Of a DNA stretch of 64,000 nt, positions 40,077 through 56,319 are shown piece by piece. Made by a program: the position numbers and the translations under genes. Every line of letters starts with the position of its first letter. Within the stretch, counting starts at the first letter, position 1. The stretch is from Amycolatopsis tolypomycina. GTDB lineage: Bacteria > Actinomycetota > Actinomycetes > Mycobacteriales > Pseudonocardiaceae. A model generated the notes under the pieces. It saw nothing but the letters and a program-made list of their open reading frames with translations, was not told where the DNA came from and ran no database searches. The stretch is from NCBI RefSeq assembly GCF_900105945.1, contig NZ_FNSO01000002.1, forward strand, positions 744,001 to 808,000, read 5' to 3'.

Positions 40077-41924
40077 CTACCGCACGTCCGCGTCCGCGAC
40101 CACGAACAGCTCGGAGTGCGGCTTGGCGTTGCCGAACGCCCCGTGCGGCCAGGACTTGCGGTTGAAGTTGATGCCGACCTGGCCGGTGAACTCGTCCCGG
40201 AAGTTCTGGTCGACCGAGACCTTCCCGCCCGGCCCGAGGTTCAGCAGGTTGACCTTGTGGTCACCGTCCAGCCCGGACCGCGCGACGAAGTAGTTCGACA
40301 CCGCGAGGTGCTGCGGCGTGTCGGTTTCGTGGTAGAAGCCGTCGCTGCCGAGCACGAAGTTGTCGTAGGCGCCCCAGTGCGGGCCCGCGCCCGGCGTGCC
40401 CGGGTTGATCGGGGCCGCGCCGACGACGGTCGGCAGGTCGCCACCCCCGCCCTGCTGCGCCTTCGCCTTCGTGTCGATCCGGCCGTCGATGTCCTCGATC
40501 CGGTCGCCGGCGTTGACCAGCTTCTGGATGTCGAGGACGTAGACGCCGCCGGTGGTGCCGGGGTCGTCGGCCGAGAGGGTGCCCTTCTGCCGCCCGACGA
40601 TCGCGCGGTAGAGGTACTTGTCGTCCGGGCTGGTCTGGATCCAGCCGCCGTTGGAGCTGCCGCCGTTCGAGTCGTTGTTCGCGTGGATCGCCTTGTTCGC
40701 GGCGCCGTCGTCGAACACCTCGATCCAGTGCGGCTCGGCCGCGGTGATGTCCGGCGTGTAGAACACCGCGCCGCCCTGCATGGTCTGGGCGAACGCGCCC
40801 TTGTGGCCCGGCAGGTTGGTCACGGTGGTCTCCATGACCGCGCGGCTCTCGGCGTGCAGCGGGTCGGCCGGGTCGGCGCGCGGGCCGTCCGGCAGGTACG
40901 AAACCGCCTTCAGCTTCGGGTGGTTGCGGTCGGCGATGTCCCAGGTCCGCACGGTCGGCCGGCGCAGGTACGGCGAAGGCTGCTTCACCGGGTCGAGGAT
41001 GATGTTGCGCGGCTCGGCGTAGTCGCTGGTGACGAGGGTGTTCAGGTCCTCGCGGGCCTGGATGCCGTGCGGGTTGGCGCAGGTCGGCTTGCCCAGCTGC
41101 GGCAGGTTGTCGCAGAGCTTGGCGTTGTCGCCCTGCGGCGTCGCGGCCGGGGACTCCGAGAGGACTTCGGCGTTCTGTCCGAAGTGGACGACCTCGCCGG
41201 GGCTGCCCGCGAAGCCGTTGCCGATCTGCGTGGAGCCGTCGGCGTAGGCGTGCGGGCCGGGGACGACCGGGCCGCCCATGTACGTGCCGTACGCGGTGCC
41301 GTCCTTGAGCACCCAGTAGGCGTCCGGGACGCTCCCGCCGAGCGTGTTCGTCGGCAGGCTGACGCCCTTGAGCTTCAGCTGCGGCAGCGCGCTGACGTCG
41401 AAGGCGTACGTCGCCGCGGCGAACAGGGCCCCGGCGTAGATGGTGTCGCCCTTGTGCCACACGTACTGCATGTGGTGCGGCTCGTTCTCGACGAGCGGGC
41501 CGACGGTGGCGGTGTTGACGACCTTGCCGTACGTCGGCGAGCCCTGCGTCGCGTCGATCACGGCGAGGAAGTCCGGGCCGGGCAGGGCGTTCTTGAGCTT
41601 GTTGAGGCCGCCGCCGAGGGTGCCGGGCAGGTTCTTGACGTCCTTGACCAGCGTGTCGGCGATGTTCTCGTCACCGGCCCAGACGAGCAGCCACTTCTTG
41701 GGCGTGCCGCTCGCCGAGCGCGCGAGGTCCTTCGTCACCAGGTGGTTCTGCACCCAGTACTGCTTGCCGTCGGACGCGGTCTTCGCGTCGGTGACGGTCT
41801 GGACGTCGGCGTAGGCGCCGGTGACGGAACCGGTGTACGTGACGGCGCCGGCCGCGAGGGCGAGTGCCGCGGCGCCGGTCACCACCTTCCGCCACCGGCC
41901 GGAGCGCAACGGGGTTGATCGCAT
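40077..41924 (-). CDS. Secreted SBP56 / methanethiol-oxidase-like beta-propeller protein
   Basis: ATG 41924 (GGGAG upstream) gives 615 residues with a Sec signal peptide (cleavage near GAYA). The order of motifs follows selenium-binding protein 56: NEPHHMQYVW, PHGIQAREDLNTLVTSDYAE, VRTWDIADRNHPKLKAV, SPDDKYLYRAIVGRQ, GGVYVLDIQ, TPQHLAVSNYFV and a terminal DQNFRDEF with WPHGAFG. Bacterial relatives include copper-dependent methanethiol oxidase. Conserved His pairs could bind metal. It is the first gene of a four-gene operon with a 5-base gap to the membrane protein. In-frame codons upstream to 42041 precede the signal peptide and are not used. Confidence 0.6.
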   Translation of the reverse strand: MRSTPLRSGRWRKVVTGAAALALAAGAVTYTGSVTGAYADVQTVTDAKTASDGKQYWVQNHLVTKDLARSASGTPKKWLLVWAGDENIADTLVKDVKNLPGTLGGGLNKLKNALPGPDFLAVIDATQGSPTYGKVVNTATVGPLVENEPHHMQYVWHKGDTIYAGALFAAATYAFDVSALPQLKLKGVSLPTNTLGGSVPDAYWVLKDGTAYGTYMGGPVVPGPHAYADGSTQIGNGFAGSPGEVVHFGQNAEVLSESPAATPQGDNAKLCDNLPQLGKPTCANPHGIQAREDLNTLVTSDYAEPRNIILDPVKQPSPYLRRPTVRTWDIADRNHPKLKAVSYLPDGPRADPADPLHAESRAVMETTVTNLPGHKGAFAQTMQGGAVFYTPDITAAEPHWIEVFDDGAANKAIHANNDSNGGSSNGGWIQTSPDDKYLYRAIVGRQKGTLSADDPGTTGGVYVLDIQKLVNAGDRIEDIDGRIDTKAKAQQGGGGDLPTVVGAAPINPGTPGAGPHWGAYDNFVLGSDGFYHETDTPQHLAVSNYFVARSGLDGDHKVNLLNLGPGGKVSVDQNFRDEFTGQVGINFNRKSWPHGAFGNAKPHSELFVVADADVR

Positions 41925-42170
41925 GGTTCTCCCAGTTCTTTTCGCACGGACGGAAACCGTTGGGACACAACGGAAGGCTGACGTCAGCGGACCCGAACGG
42001 GATATTCGCGCCAAGGGCGCAAAGGGTCCAGTCGTGATCAAAGAATGAGATCCGACCCGAAAGGGTTAATCTCCCACGAAGTGGGCCGAGTTGACGCGGT
42101 CCACTGGGCCGAACGAGTGGCGGCCGAGGCTAGGCCAACCGGCGGTGTCACGGTTGGTCACAACGGCGCA

Positions 42171-42194
42171 GCCCCGACGCCTGAACGCCGGGGC
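42171..42194 (-). terminator. Hairpin after the zinc-ribbon gene
   Basis: GCCCCGACG (42171-42179) pairs with CGCCGGGGC (42186-42194) with one mismatch and a 6-base loop, 28 bases after the zinc-ribbon gene. The surrounding 41925-42222 holds no coding frame I can support and must include the promoter of the SBP56-like operon. Confidence 0.5.
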
Positions 42195-42222
42195 CGCTCG
42201 TTATGTGTTCGTTATGAAGTGG

Positions 42223-42864
42223 TCAGAGTTTGCTGCCGCAGTCCGAGCAGAACAGCGCGCCCGGCTTGTTGCCTTCGTTGCCGCAGCCGCCGCAGGTGAC
42301 CTTCAGGGCCAGCGACGTCCCGCACGACGAACAGAACTTGCCGCCGTCGGCCTTCAGGCCGCAGCCCGGGCAGGTGACCTTGGCGCGGGTGTCGATGTCC
42401 AGGTCCGCCGTCCAGTTCTTCTCGCGGGCCTGCTCCCAGATCTGGTCGCGCTGGGCCGACGCCTGGGCGCGCGAGATCTCCTCGGCGACGCTGGGCGAGC
42501 AGCGCAGGCACTGGCCGATCTCCTCGTTCCAGCACTGGTCGTGGCACATCCAGTCGCCGCAGCCTCGGCACTGGCGGAAGCTCGGGGTGATCTCCTCGAC
42601 CGCCGCCGCCAGTGCCCGGTCCTTGGCCGGCGAGTTCGTCGCGCGGTCGTAGCGCCACTGGTCGGCCGAATGGCTCAGGTCGCGCAGCGTCCCGCCGAAG
42701 AACGAGCCGACCGCGCGAAGCACGCTTCGGCCCGTCTCGATGTTGTCGCGCTGGAAGGCGGAGCGGAAGCCGTTGCCGCAGCGTTCACACCGGAACTCGA
42801 ACTGGTACCCCTGCGTGTTCGAGAGGTCCGAGAAGTTGTCCGTGAAAGGCACCGAGTCAGCCAC
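42223..42864 (-). CDS. Multi-zinc-ribbon protein of unknown function
   Basis: From GTG 42864 the 213-residue protein carries many CxxC pairs: CERCGNGF, CRGCGDWMCHDQC with CLRC, then CPGCG with CSSCG, and CGGCG with CSDCG at the extreme C-terminus (double zinc ribbon). No enzyme motif is visible; such proteins are often adaptor or regulatory proteins. Upstream in-frame codons to 42939 lack the family look. It lies in tandem with the MFS gene, 61 bases away. Confidence 0.7.
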   Translation of the reverse strand: MADSVPFTDNFSDLSNTQGYQFEFRCERCGNGFRSAFQRDNIETGRSVLRAVGSFFGGTLRDLSHSADQWRYDRATNSPAKDRALAAAVEEITPSFRQCRGCGDWMCHDQCWNEEIGQCLRCSPSVAEEISRAQASAQRDQIWEQAREKNWTADLDIDTRAKVTCPGCGLKADGGKFCSSCGTSLALKVTCGGCGNEGNKPGALFCSDCGSKL

Positions 42865-42925
42865 GGCCCATCTTGGCCGCGCGGCCGCTTCCGCCGGGAC
42901 GAGAGATTTGCCGACAACGGCCCGG

Positions 42926-44098
42926 CTACCGGCGGTCACGGGGCACGAGCAGCGCCAACGGGAGCAGGGCCAGTACCCCGCCGACGACCGCGACGAGCGC
43001 GTACCCGCCGCCGGCGAACAGCTGGCCGGAGCCCAGCCCGGCCAGCGCGGACGCCGACCACACCACCGCGTCGACGGTGCCCTGCACCCGGCTGCGCGTC
43101 GCCGGGGCGAGGTCGCGGCTCAGCTGCGCGCTGCCGCCGACGAACACCAGGTTCCAGCCGTACCCGAGCAGGAAGAGCGCGAGCGGCAGCCCGGACGTGT
43201 GCGCGGCCGGGGCCGCCAGTGCGGTCGCCGACGCCAGCGCCAGCACGCCGAGGCCCGCGTTGACCGTCACGGCCGGGCCCCAGCGGTCGGCGATGCGGCC
43301 GGACAGCGGTGCCAGCGCGAACATGCCGGCCAGGTGCGCGCTCAGGACCCAGCCGACGGTGCCGAGGCCGTGCCCGTGGCTCTGCAGCTGCAACGGCGTC
43401 ATCGTCATCACCGCGACCATGGCCAGCTGCGCGCCGACCATCGCGGCCAGCGGGCGCACGACGGCGGGCGAACGCACCGGCCCGCGGGCGGCCCGCACCC
43501 GCGGCGGCGGGACGTCCCGCGGCAGGAGAACGGCCGCCAGCGCCGCGGCCGCCGTCGCGACCACGGCCACCGCGACCGGCCCGGACAGCGACGGCCAGCC
43601 GAAGCCGGTCACGACGTGGGCCGCGGGCGCCATGAGCGCCGGACCGGCGAGCGCGCCGATCGTCCCGGCCCAGACGACGGTGGCCAGCGCGCGGCCCCGG
43701 CGTTCCGGCGGGTACAGGTCCGCGGCGAGGTAGCGCGACAGCTGGGCGCCGCCGTTGCCCACGCCGACCAGCAGGATCCCCAGCAGCAGCGGAAGCACCG
43801 ACGTCGCGAGCGCGGCGGCGAACGCGACCAGCGCGCCGAGCGCGGCGGTGCCGTACCCGGCCACCAGGACGCGGCGACGGCCGTTGACCGGCAGCAGCAG
43901 GCCCGCACCGAGCGCGCCGCCCGCCGTGCCGAGCACGCTCGCGACGCTCGGCAGCCCGCTCCAGGCCGTGCCACTGCCCGCGGCGACGATCAGCGTGGCC
44001 GCGGTCGTCAGGCCGACCGTGGCCGTGTTCAGCAACGCGACGCCGGCGAACAGAACCCCCATGGACCGGGTCCGGCCGGCCACCGTGAAAGTCCCCAT
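42926..44098 (-). CDS. Major facilitator superfamily transporter
   Basis: A 390-residue protein from ATG 44098 with 12 predicted helices and the loop 2-3 motif region (LLLPVNGRRRVLVAGYG) plus GRIADRWGP at the second half. Pattern fits small drug or metabolite exporters of the DHA1 type. It is divergent from an Lrp/AsnC regulator 86 bases away, which probably controls it, and substrates may be amino acids or derivatives (inference). Confidence 0.82.
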   Translation of the reverse strand: MGTFTVAGRTRSMGVLFAGVALLNTATVGLTTAATLIVAAGSGTAWSGLPSVASVLGTAGGALGAGLLLPVNGRRRVLVAGYGTAALGALVAFAAALATSVLPLLLGILLVGVGNGGAQLSRYLAADLYPPERRGRALATVVWAGTIGALAGPALMAPAAHVVTGFGWPSLSGPVAVAVVATAAAALAAVLLPRDVPPPRVRAARGPVRSPAVVRPLAAMVGAQLAMVAVMTMTPLQLQSHGHGLGTVGWVLSAHLAGMFALAPLSGRIADRWGPAVTVNAGLGVLALASATALAAPAAHTSGLPLALFLLGYGWNLVFVGGSAQLSRDLAPATRSRVQGTVDAVVWSASALAGLGSGQLFAGGGYALVAVVGGVLALLPLALLVPRDRR

Positions 44099-44184
44099 GA
44101 CCAGCAACGTTAGGGAATTCGCGACGCGGTTCGAAGGGCCCGTGAACGGGATTTCGCTCGCCCGGCCCCCGCTTCGGAAGGAAA

Positions 44185-44694
44185 ATGGGGCCCATGACCT
44201 TGCGTTCGGAAAAGGCGCTGGACGACGTCGACTGGCGGCTGCTGGACCTGCTGCAGGCCGACGGGAGGCTGTCGTTCAAGGAGCTCGGCCGGCGGATCAA
44301 CCTCTCGGCGCCCGCGGTCGCCGAGCGGGTGCGGCGGCTCGAAGAGACCGGCGTGATCACCGGTTACCGCGCGCAGGTCGACGCGCGGCGCGCGGGCCAG
44401 CCGCTGCAGGCGTTCGTCGAGATGCGCTGCGCGCTGAGCAGCTGCCTGCTGAAGACGTCGAAGTCCGAGGACTACCCGGAGGTCGTCGAGATCCACCGGC
44501 TGAGCGGCGACCACTGCACGATGCTGAAGATCCGGGCGGCGTCGCTCGAGCACTTCGAGGGCCTGCTGGAGCGGCTGGGCAAGCACGGCGAACTGCGGTC
44601 GTCGGTGGTGCTGTCGACGCAGTTCGAAGGACGGCCGGTGCAGCCACCCTCGGACGACTTCCTGCGCGCGACGACGTCGGAAGGCTGGTCCTGA
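44185..44694 (+). CDS. Lrp/AsnC-family transcriptional regulator
   Basis: A 169-residue regulator: N-terminal winged helix (LDDVDWRLLDLLQADGRLSF, GRRINLSAPAVAERVRRLEE) and C-terminal RAM ligand-binding domain. GGAAGGAAA precedes ATG 44185; ATG 44194 is an alternative. A segment ALSSCLLKTSKSEDYPEVVE departs from the usual RAM strand, with two Cys. Divergent to the MFS gene, so likely its regulator, using the 86-base gap as operator. Confidence 0.88.
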   Translation: MGPMTLRSEKALDDVDWRLLDLLQADGRLSFKELGRRINLSAPAVAERVRRLEETGVITGYRAQVDARRAGQPLQAFVEMRCALSSCLLKTSKSEDYPEVVEIHRLSGDHCTMLKIRAASLEHFEGLLERLGKHGELRSSVVLSTQFEGRPVQPPSDDFLRATTSEGWS

Positions 44695-44741
44695 CGCCAA
44701 CGGCGGCTGCGCGTCCGGGGCCGACCTGCTAGACGAGAGGG

Positions 44742-45527
44742 ATGCCGATCTTCACTCGCCGGGCGCGTGCGCTCGCCGTCACCCTCGCCGCCCTGGGCGG
44801 TCTCGCCGTGCCCGCGCCCGCGCAGGCCGGCACGCCCGGCGCCTTCGTCGCGCTCTCCGACGTGGCGCCGTCGATCCTGCAGGACATCCGCTACGACACG
44901 CCGCACAACTTCGTCGGACAGCGCATCGACGGGTACCGCCGTCCGATGTGCATCCTGACCCGGCAGGCCGCCGAAGGCCTGCGGAAGGTGCAGGCCCAGG
45001 TCGTCCGGCAGGGGTACACGCTCAAGGTGTACGACTGCTACCGGCCGCAGCGGGCCGTCGACCACTTCGTGCGGTGGGCCAAGGACCTCGCCGACGAGAA
45101 GATGAAGGCGGAGTTCTACCCGAACGTCGCCAAGGACCGGCTCTTCGCCGACGGGTACATCGCCGAGAAGTCCGGGCACAGCCGCGGCAGCACGATGGAC
45201 CTCACCCTCGTGCGCATCCCGCCGCCGGTCCAGCGGCCGTACCGCCCGGGCGAGCCGCTCGTGCCCTGCTTCGCGCCGCGGGACCAGCGGTTCCCCGACA
45301 ACACCGTCGACATGGGCACCGGTTATGACTGCTTCGACCCGCTCGCCCACACCGACAACCCGGCGATCTCCGGCGCCGCGAGGCAGCACCGCGACCTCCT
45401 GCGTTCGACGATGGCCGCGGCGGGCTTCCGCAACCTGCCCGAGGAGTGGTGGCACTTCACCCTGAACGGCGAACCGTTCCCGGACACCTACTTCGACTTC
45501 CCGGTGTCGCGGGGCAGCCTGCACTGA
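44742..45527 (+). CDS. Secreted D-Ala-D-Ala dipeptidase (VanX/M15D family)
   Basis: A 261-residue precursor with signal peptide (to APAQA near residue 28) and the M15D zinc site: SGHSRGSTMDLTL supplies His and Asp, EEWWHF supplies Glu and His; YDCYRPQRAV carries the conserved Arg. VanX-type enzymes cleave D-Ala-D-Ala; the signal peptide points to cell-wall peptide turnover outside the cell rather than cytosolic glycopeptide resistance. It ends at a strong hairpin shared with the convergent surface-protein gene. Confidence 0.88.
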   Translation: MPIFTRRARALAVTLAALGGLAVPAPAQAGTPGAFVALSDVAPSILQDIRYDTPHNFVGQRIDGYRRPMCILTRQAAEGLRKVQAQVVRQGYTLKVYDCYRPQRAVDHFVRWAKDLADEKMKAEFYPNVAKDRLFADGYIAEKSGHSRGSTMDLTLVRIPPPVQRPYRPGEPLVPCFAPRDQRFPDNTVDMGTGYDCFDPLAHTDNPAISGAARQHRDLLRSTMAAAGFRNLPEEWWHFTLNGEPFPDTYFDFPVSRGSLH

Positions 45528-45535
45528 AACGGAAA

Positions 45536-45568
45536 GCGCCCCGCGGTCCATTGTGGACCACGGGGCGC
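45536..45568. terminator. Bidirectional terminator between convergent genes
   Basis: A 15-base stem (45536-45550 with 45554-45568, one mismatch) and loop TTG lies 8 bases after the dipeptidase stop and 12 before the stop of the surface-protein gene, serving both. Confidence 0.85.
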
Positions 45569-45580
45569 CCTGTTTCCTGG

Positions 45581-47329
45581 TTACGCCGAGCGACGGCGGC
45601 GGGCGCCGAACACCAGGCCGCCGCCGAGCGCGAGGGCGAGCAGCGCCAGTGCGCCGAGACCGAGCGCGTCGACACCGGTGCTGGCCAGCCCGGAGGGGCC
45701 GCTCTGGCCGCCACCCGTGCCGCCGCCCGGACCGGTCGTCGTGGTCGGGGCGCCGGCCGTGCAGTCGGCCGGGTTGACCGGCACCGTCGGCAGCGGCGCG
45801 TCACCTTCCTCCGCGTCGATCCGCACCTGGACGGGCCGCTCGGCCGGACCGCGGACGTAGATCACGGCCGGGTTCTCGTACTTGATCTTCCAGCCCTTCG
45901 GCGGCAGGAGGTACAGCTGGTAGTCGGGCCCGGGCGCCACGTCGTGGAACTCGAAGTGCCCGTTCGCGTCGGTCGTCCGCTCGGCGGTGACCGGGCAGTG
46001 CCCGTCGGACACGAGCACGACCTTGGTGCCGGCGACGCCCTGCTTCACCCCGCCCTGCTCACCGTAGACGGCCACGTCACCCACGATGGTCGCCTTGCCG
46101 CCGGGCACCGACGCCTCGTCAGCGGCGAGCGCGTGGTTGTCGAGGTCGACGCCGCGGTAGCCGAAGTCGCAGCTCACCGTGACGATGCCGCGGTCGAGAG
46201 CGCCCGCCGGCACCTGCTCGGTGACGTCGATCGTGCGGGTCTCACCCGGCGCGATCCGCACCCCGTCGCCGGCGAGGTCGCCCCAGCCCGGCCCCGTGCC
46301 CTTCAGGGCGTACGAGGCACCGAAGCGGTCGCATTCGGCCACGATGCCGGTGAGCGGCACCGAGCCGGAGTTCGTCAGCTTCACGGCGACGTGCGCCAGA
46401 TCGCCGACCTGGTAGCTGTCCTGGGTGAAGGCCATCGACGCGGTGAGCTTGCCGTCGAGCGGCGGCGCCCCGCGGACGAGCAGCTCCGTGTCCGCTCCGA
46501 CCTCGATGTTCTGGAACGGGAACAGCCACCCGCCGAGCACGTCCCCGCCGAAGTGGTACTTGGCCGCCGGGATCTCGCCGAAGTCGAAGTGCCCGCCCTT
46601 GCCGCTCGTCGCCTGGTAGGTGAGGGAGCTGTACCGCAAGGTGAGCGTGATGCCGGTCAGCTCCTCGCCGGCGTCGAACGTGCCGTTGCCGTTCGCGTCG
46701 CCGTACACGACGCCGGTCGCGTGCCCGGGCGTCTTCTCGAGCTTGATCGGGATGTCGAAGCCGGGGGCGACGCCGTGGCCGTCCTTGTCGTAGACGAAGC
46801 CGCGCAGGTTCGCGTGGTCCTGGCTGATGTCCTGGAGCTGCCCGACGACCGCCTGGGTGAAGGTCTCGCCCGGCTGCAGCGTCACCCCGGGCTTCCCGCT
46901 GAGCGGGCCCCAGCCGTCGATGAACGGGACCACGAGGTCGTCGGGCTTGTCGAACCACTGGGCGACCTGCAGCCCCTCGGCGGGCACGCTGCGCGGGTTG
47001 TGGATCTTGATGGTGAAGTGGACGTCCGCATTGGTCGGGTACGAATCCGCGATGTCGAACGAAACGTCGAGATCCGGCTGCGGAACGGGATCGTCCTGCG
47101 GCTGCGCCGCCGCGGGCTTGCTCTCCGGCTGGGTCGAACTCGGCGGTGGCACTTCCGAACTGGGCGGCGCCTCCGACGGGGATGGCACTGTGGACGGCGC
47201 GGTCGACGTCGGTGTCGGCGCCGGGTCCTCCGCGGCCGCCGGGCCGGCGAACGCGCTGGTCAGCACGGCCGCGGCCGTCAGTGCGGCGAAGATGCGCGCG
47301 ACGGATCTCGCGCCTCTGGATGTGTTCAC
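45581..47329 (-). CDS. LAxTG-anchored surface protein with SdrD-B-like repeats
   Basis: A 582-residue precursor from GTG 47329 with signal peptide, a Pro/Ser/Thr-rich stretch, beta-sandwich domains resembling SdrD-B/CnaB modules (GVVYGDANGNGTFDAGEELT; ERTTDANGHFEFHDVAPG), a Gly/Thr-rich linker and the sorting signal LASTG followed by a hydrophobic helix and RRRRSA. LAxTG motifs are processed by class E sortases in actinomycetes, so it should be linked to peptidoglycan. DANGNGTFDAGEE looks calcium-binding. Function beyond cell-surface structure is unknown. Confidence 0.78.
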   Translation of the reverse strand: MNTSRGARSVARIFAALTAAAVLTSAFAGPAAAEDPAPTPTSTAPSTVPSPSEAPPSSEVPPPSSTQPESKPAAAQPQDDPVPQPDLDVSFDIADSYPTNADVHFTIKIHNPRSVPAEGLQVAQWFDKPDDLVVPFIDGWGPLSGKPGVTLQPGETFTQAVVGQLQDISQDHANLRGFVYDKDGHGVAPGFDIPIKLEKTPGHATGVVYGDANGNGTFDAGEELTGITLTLRYSSLTYQATSGKGGHFDFGEIPAAKYHFGGDVLGGWLFPFQNIEVGADTELLVRGAPPLDGKLTASMAFTQDSYQVGDLAHVAVKLTNSGSVPLTGIVAECDRFGASYALKGTGPGWGDLAGDGVRIAPGETRTIDVTEQVPAGALDRGIVTVSCDFGYRGVDLDNHALAADEASVPGGKATIVGDVAVYGEQGGVKQGVAGTKVVLVSDGHCPVTAERTTDANGHFEFHDVAPGPDYQLYLLPPKGWKIKYENPAVIYVRGPAERPVQVRIDAEEGDAPLPTVPVNPADCTAGAPTTTTGPGGGTGGGQSGPSGLASTGVDALGLGALALLALALGGGLVFGARRRRSA

Positions 47330-47444
47330 GAACAGTCACCCCTGATTACCCGTTGGAAACGCGCAAAGCCCCCGAACCGCGTGAACCGGCTCACTCTAGC
47401 CGCATCCGGGGCGGGTGAATACCCGATCAGGTGACAAAAGGAGG

Positions 47445-47478
47445 AAAGGCCCCCGCCGGAAACCCGGCGGGGGCCTTT
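47445..47478 (-). terminator. Terminator of the rpoB-rpoC operon
   Basis: A perfect 15-base stem (47445-47459 with 47464-47478), 4-base loop, starting 16 bases past the rpoC stop and followed on the reverse strand by a T-rich stretch (CCTTTTGTC). Confidence 0.92.
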
Positions 47479-47494
47479 CTCGTCAAAAACCTCG

Positions 47495-51406
<3,912 letters not shown>

Positions 51407-51494
51407 GTCTGAATCCCCTTGGGGTTGTTTCGGCTAGAGAGGGGTCGGCGGGCGAGGCGGGACCCACGGGAGGCAGGTCCCGCCTCAGCTCCGG

Positions 51495-54998
<3,504 letters not shown>

Positions 54999-55034
54999 GA
55001 TGCGTCCTTCCGGGGACAATGAGCGGTGACGGCC

Positions 55035-55064
55035 GCCATAGCAACAGCTATCAGCGACTGTCAA
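55035..55064 (-). promoter_or_regulatory. Sigma-70-type promoter of rpoB
   Basis: On the reverse strand, TTGACA (55064-55059) and TATGGC (55040-55035) are separated by 18 bases. The predicted start leaves a leader of about 30 bases to the TTG start codon. It is one of the clearest promoters in the window. Confidence 0.7.
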
Positions 55065-56319
55065 GGGTGCCGTGTGCCCACTATCCTAACTACCGGCTCC
55101 GGGCAGCCTGAAAGAGGGCAGCGCAAAGAGGCAGTCTAGCCCGAACGTCGCGGCTTGTCCAGGGGGCGCTCCCGATGGGGCCCAGCCTGCTTCGCAACGT
55201 CTTCAGGTATGCCTCCGGGCGACCCGGAGGTCCCTCCCGCAAGGGCCCCGGTTTCGCCGTCGGGAGTAAGCGTGACCCCACCGGCGCTTCCAGTCAAGAT
55301 GCCACACGGGGTCCCGCCGGTTGGCGCAGCGTGGAAGAGGGTCAGCGGAGCGTGAGCGGCCGAATATCATTCCAGCTACCGGCCGGTAATGCCACCTTGG
55401 GGGGCTCTACCTGGGGTTTCCGGGGCGGGGTGGGGGTATGGCGAAGGCCACCGGGGCGGAGTTGAGGCCGGTGTGTCGGGGCGGGATTTTTCGGGGTTCG
55501 CTCGGGGCGTAGGGGGTCGGGAGAGCGCTTGCCGGGGTGGGGTGGGGGCGCGACGGGTGGTGGCGCGGGCGAGGGTGGTGGGGCCGATGGGGCGGCTGGG
55601 GCGCTTCTGGACGCGGTGGGCACGGTCGGTGGGTGACCGCGGGGCCCGGGGTGGGTGCGGGGCCCGGGGGTGGGTGCGGGCCCCGGGGGGTGCGGTCGGC
55701 GCGGCCACGGGTGGGCGCGGCTGGGGCGGCCAGAGCGGGCGCGCTCGGCAATAGCCCCGCGCCGGGGGCCCGGTGGGCGCAGCTGGACAGCCAAAGCGAG
55801 CACGCACGGCAAACAGCCCCGCGCCGGGGGCCCGGTGGGCGCAGCTGGACAGCCAAAGCGAGCACGCACGGCAAACAGCCCCGCGCCGGGGGCCCGGTGG
55901 GCGCAGTTGGACAGCCAAAGCGAGCACGCACGGCAAACAGCCCCGCGCCGGGGGCCCGGTGGGCGCGGCTGGGCAGCCAGAGCGAGCACGCACGGCAAAC
56001 AGCCCGCGGGCAGGGGTAGGCGCGGCCGGGGCGGGCCGACACGACCGAACCCGCGGCGCAGCCGGCGCCCCGAGGCAGGTCGCGCCACCGAGGCGGTCGC
56101 CCGGCCAACGAGCCGTCGCACCCGCGTCCGTCCACGCGCGTCCATGTAATAAGGCGGCCCACCCACCTTGGGCGCCGCCGGTGGAGGGCGGATCCCGCGT
56201 CCGCCCTCCACCGCGGCGCTCGCGCACGCCCTGCCGCCACGACTCTGGGGCCGCAGGGTGTGGTGGGTTCGTCCGGTCGCGCCGCCCTCCACTGCGGCCG
56301 ACCAGCTCCTGCCAAGACG
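55065..56319. other. Long non-coding region between rpoB and the LuxR gene
   Basis: About 1.25 kb without a gene I can support. Very GC-rich; long frames on both strands are composition artefacts. It contains a 62-base tandem repeat (55752-56010). Upstream rpoB elements may occupy 55065-55140. Nothing else specific is seen. Confidence 0.6.
55752..56010. repeat. 62-bp tandem repeat, about four copies
   Basis: Units starting at 55752, 55814, 55876 and 55938 (partial fifth at 56000) begin agccccgcgccgggggcccg and contain aaagcgagcacgcacggc. Copies differ at few positions. Since 62 is not a multiple of three, the frame rotates from unit to unit, and all reverse frames stay open. Confidence 0.92.

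Noticed and set aside
44742..45527. Glycopeptide resistance gene vanX
   Set aside because: The protein has a signal peptide and no vanH or vanA nearby; a general secreted M15D peptidase is more likely.
55752..56010. Possible CRISPR array from the regular repeats
   Set aside because: The units are directly abutting, 62 bases long and have no unique spacers; no cas genes are near.
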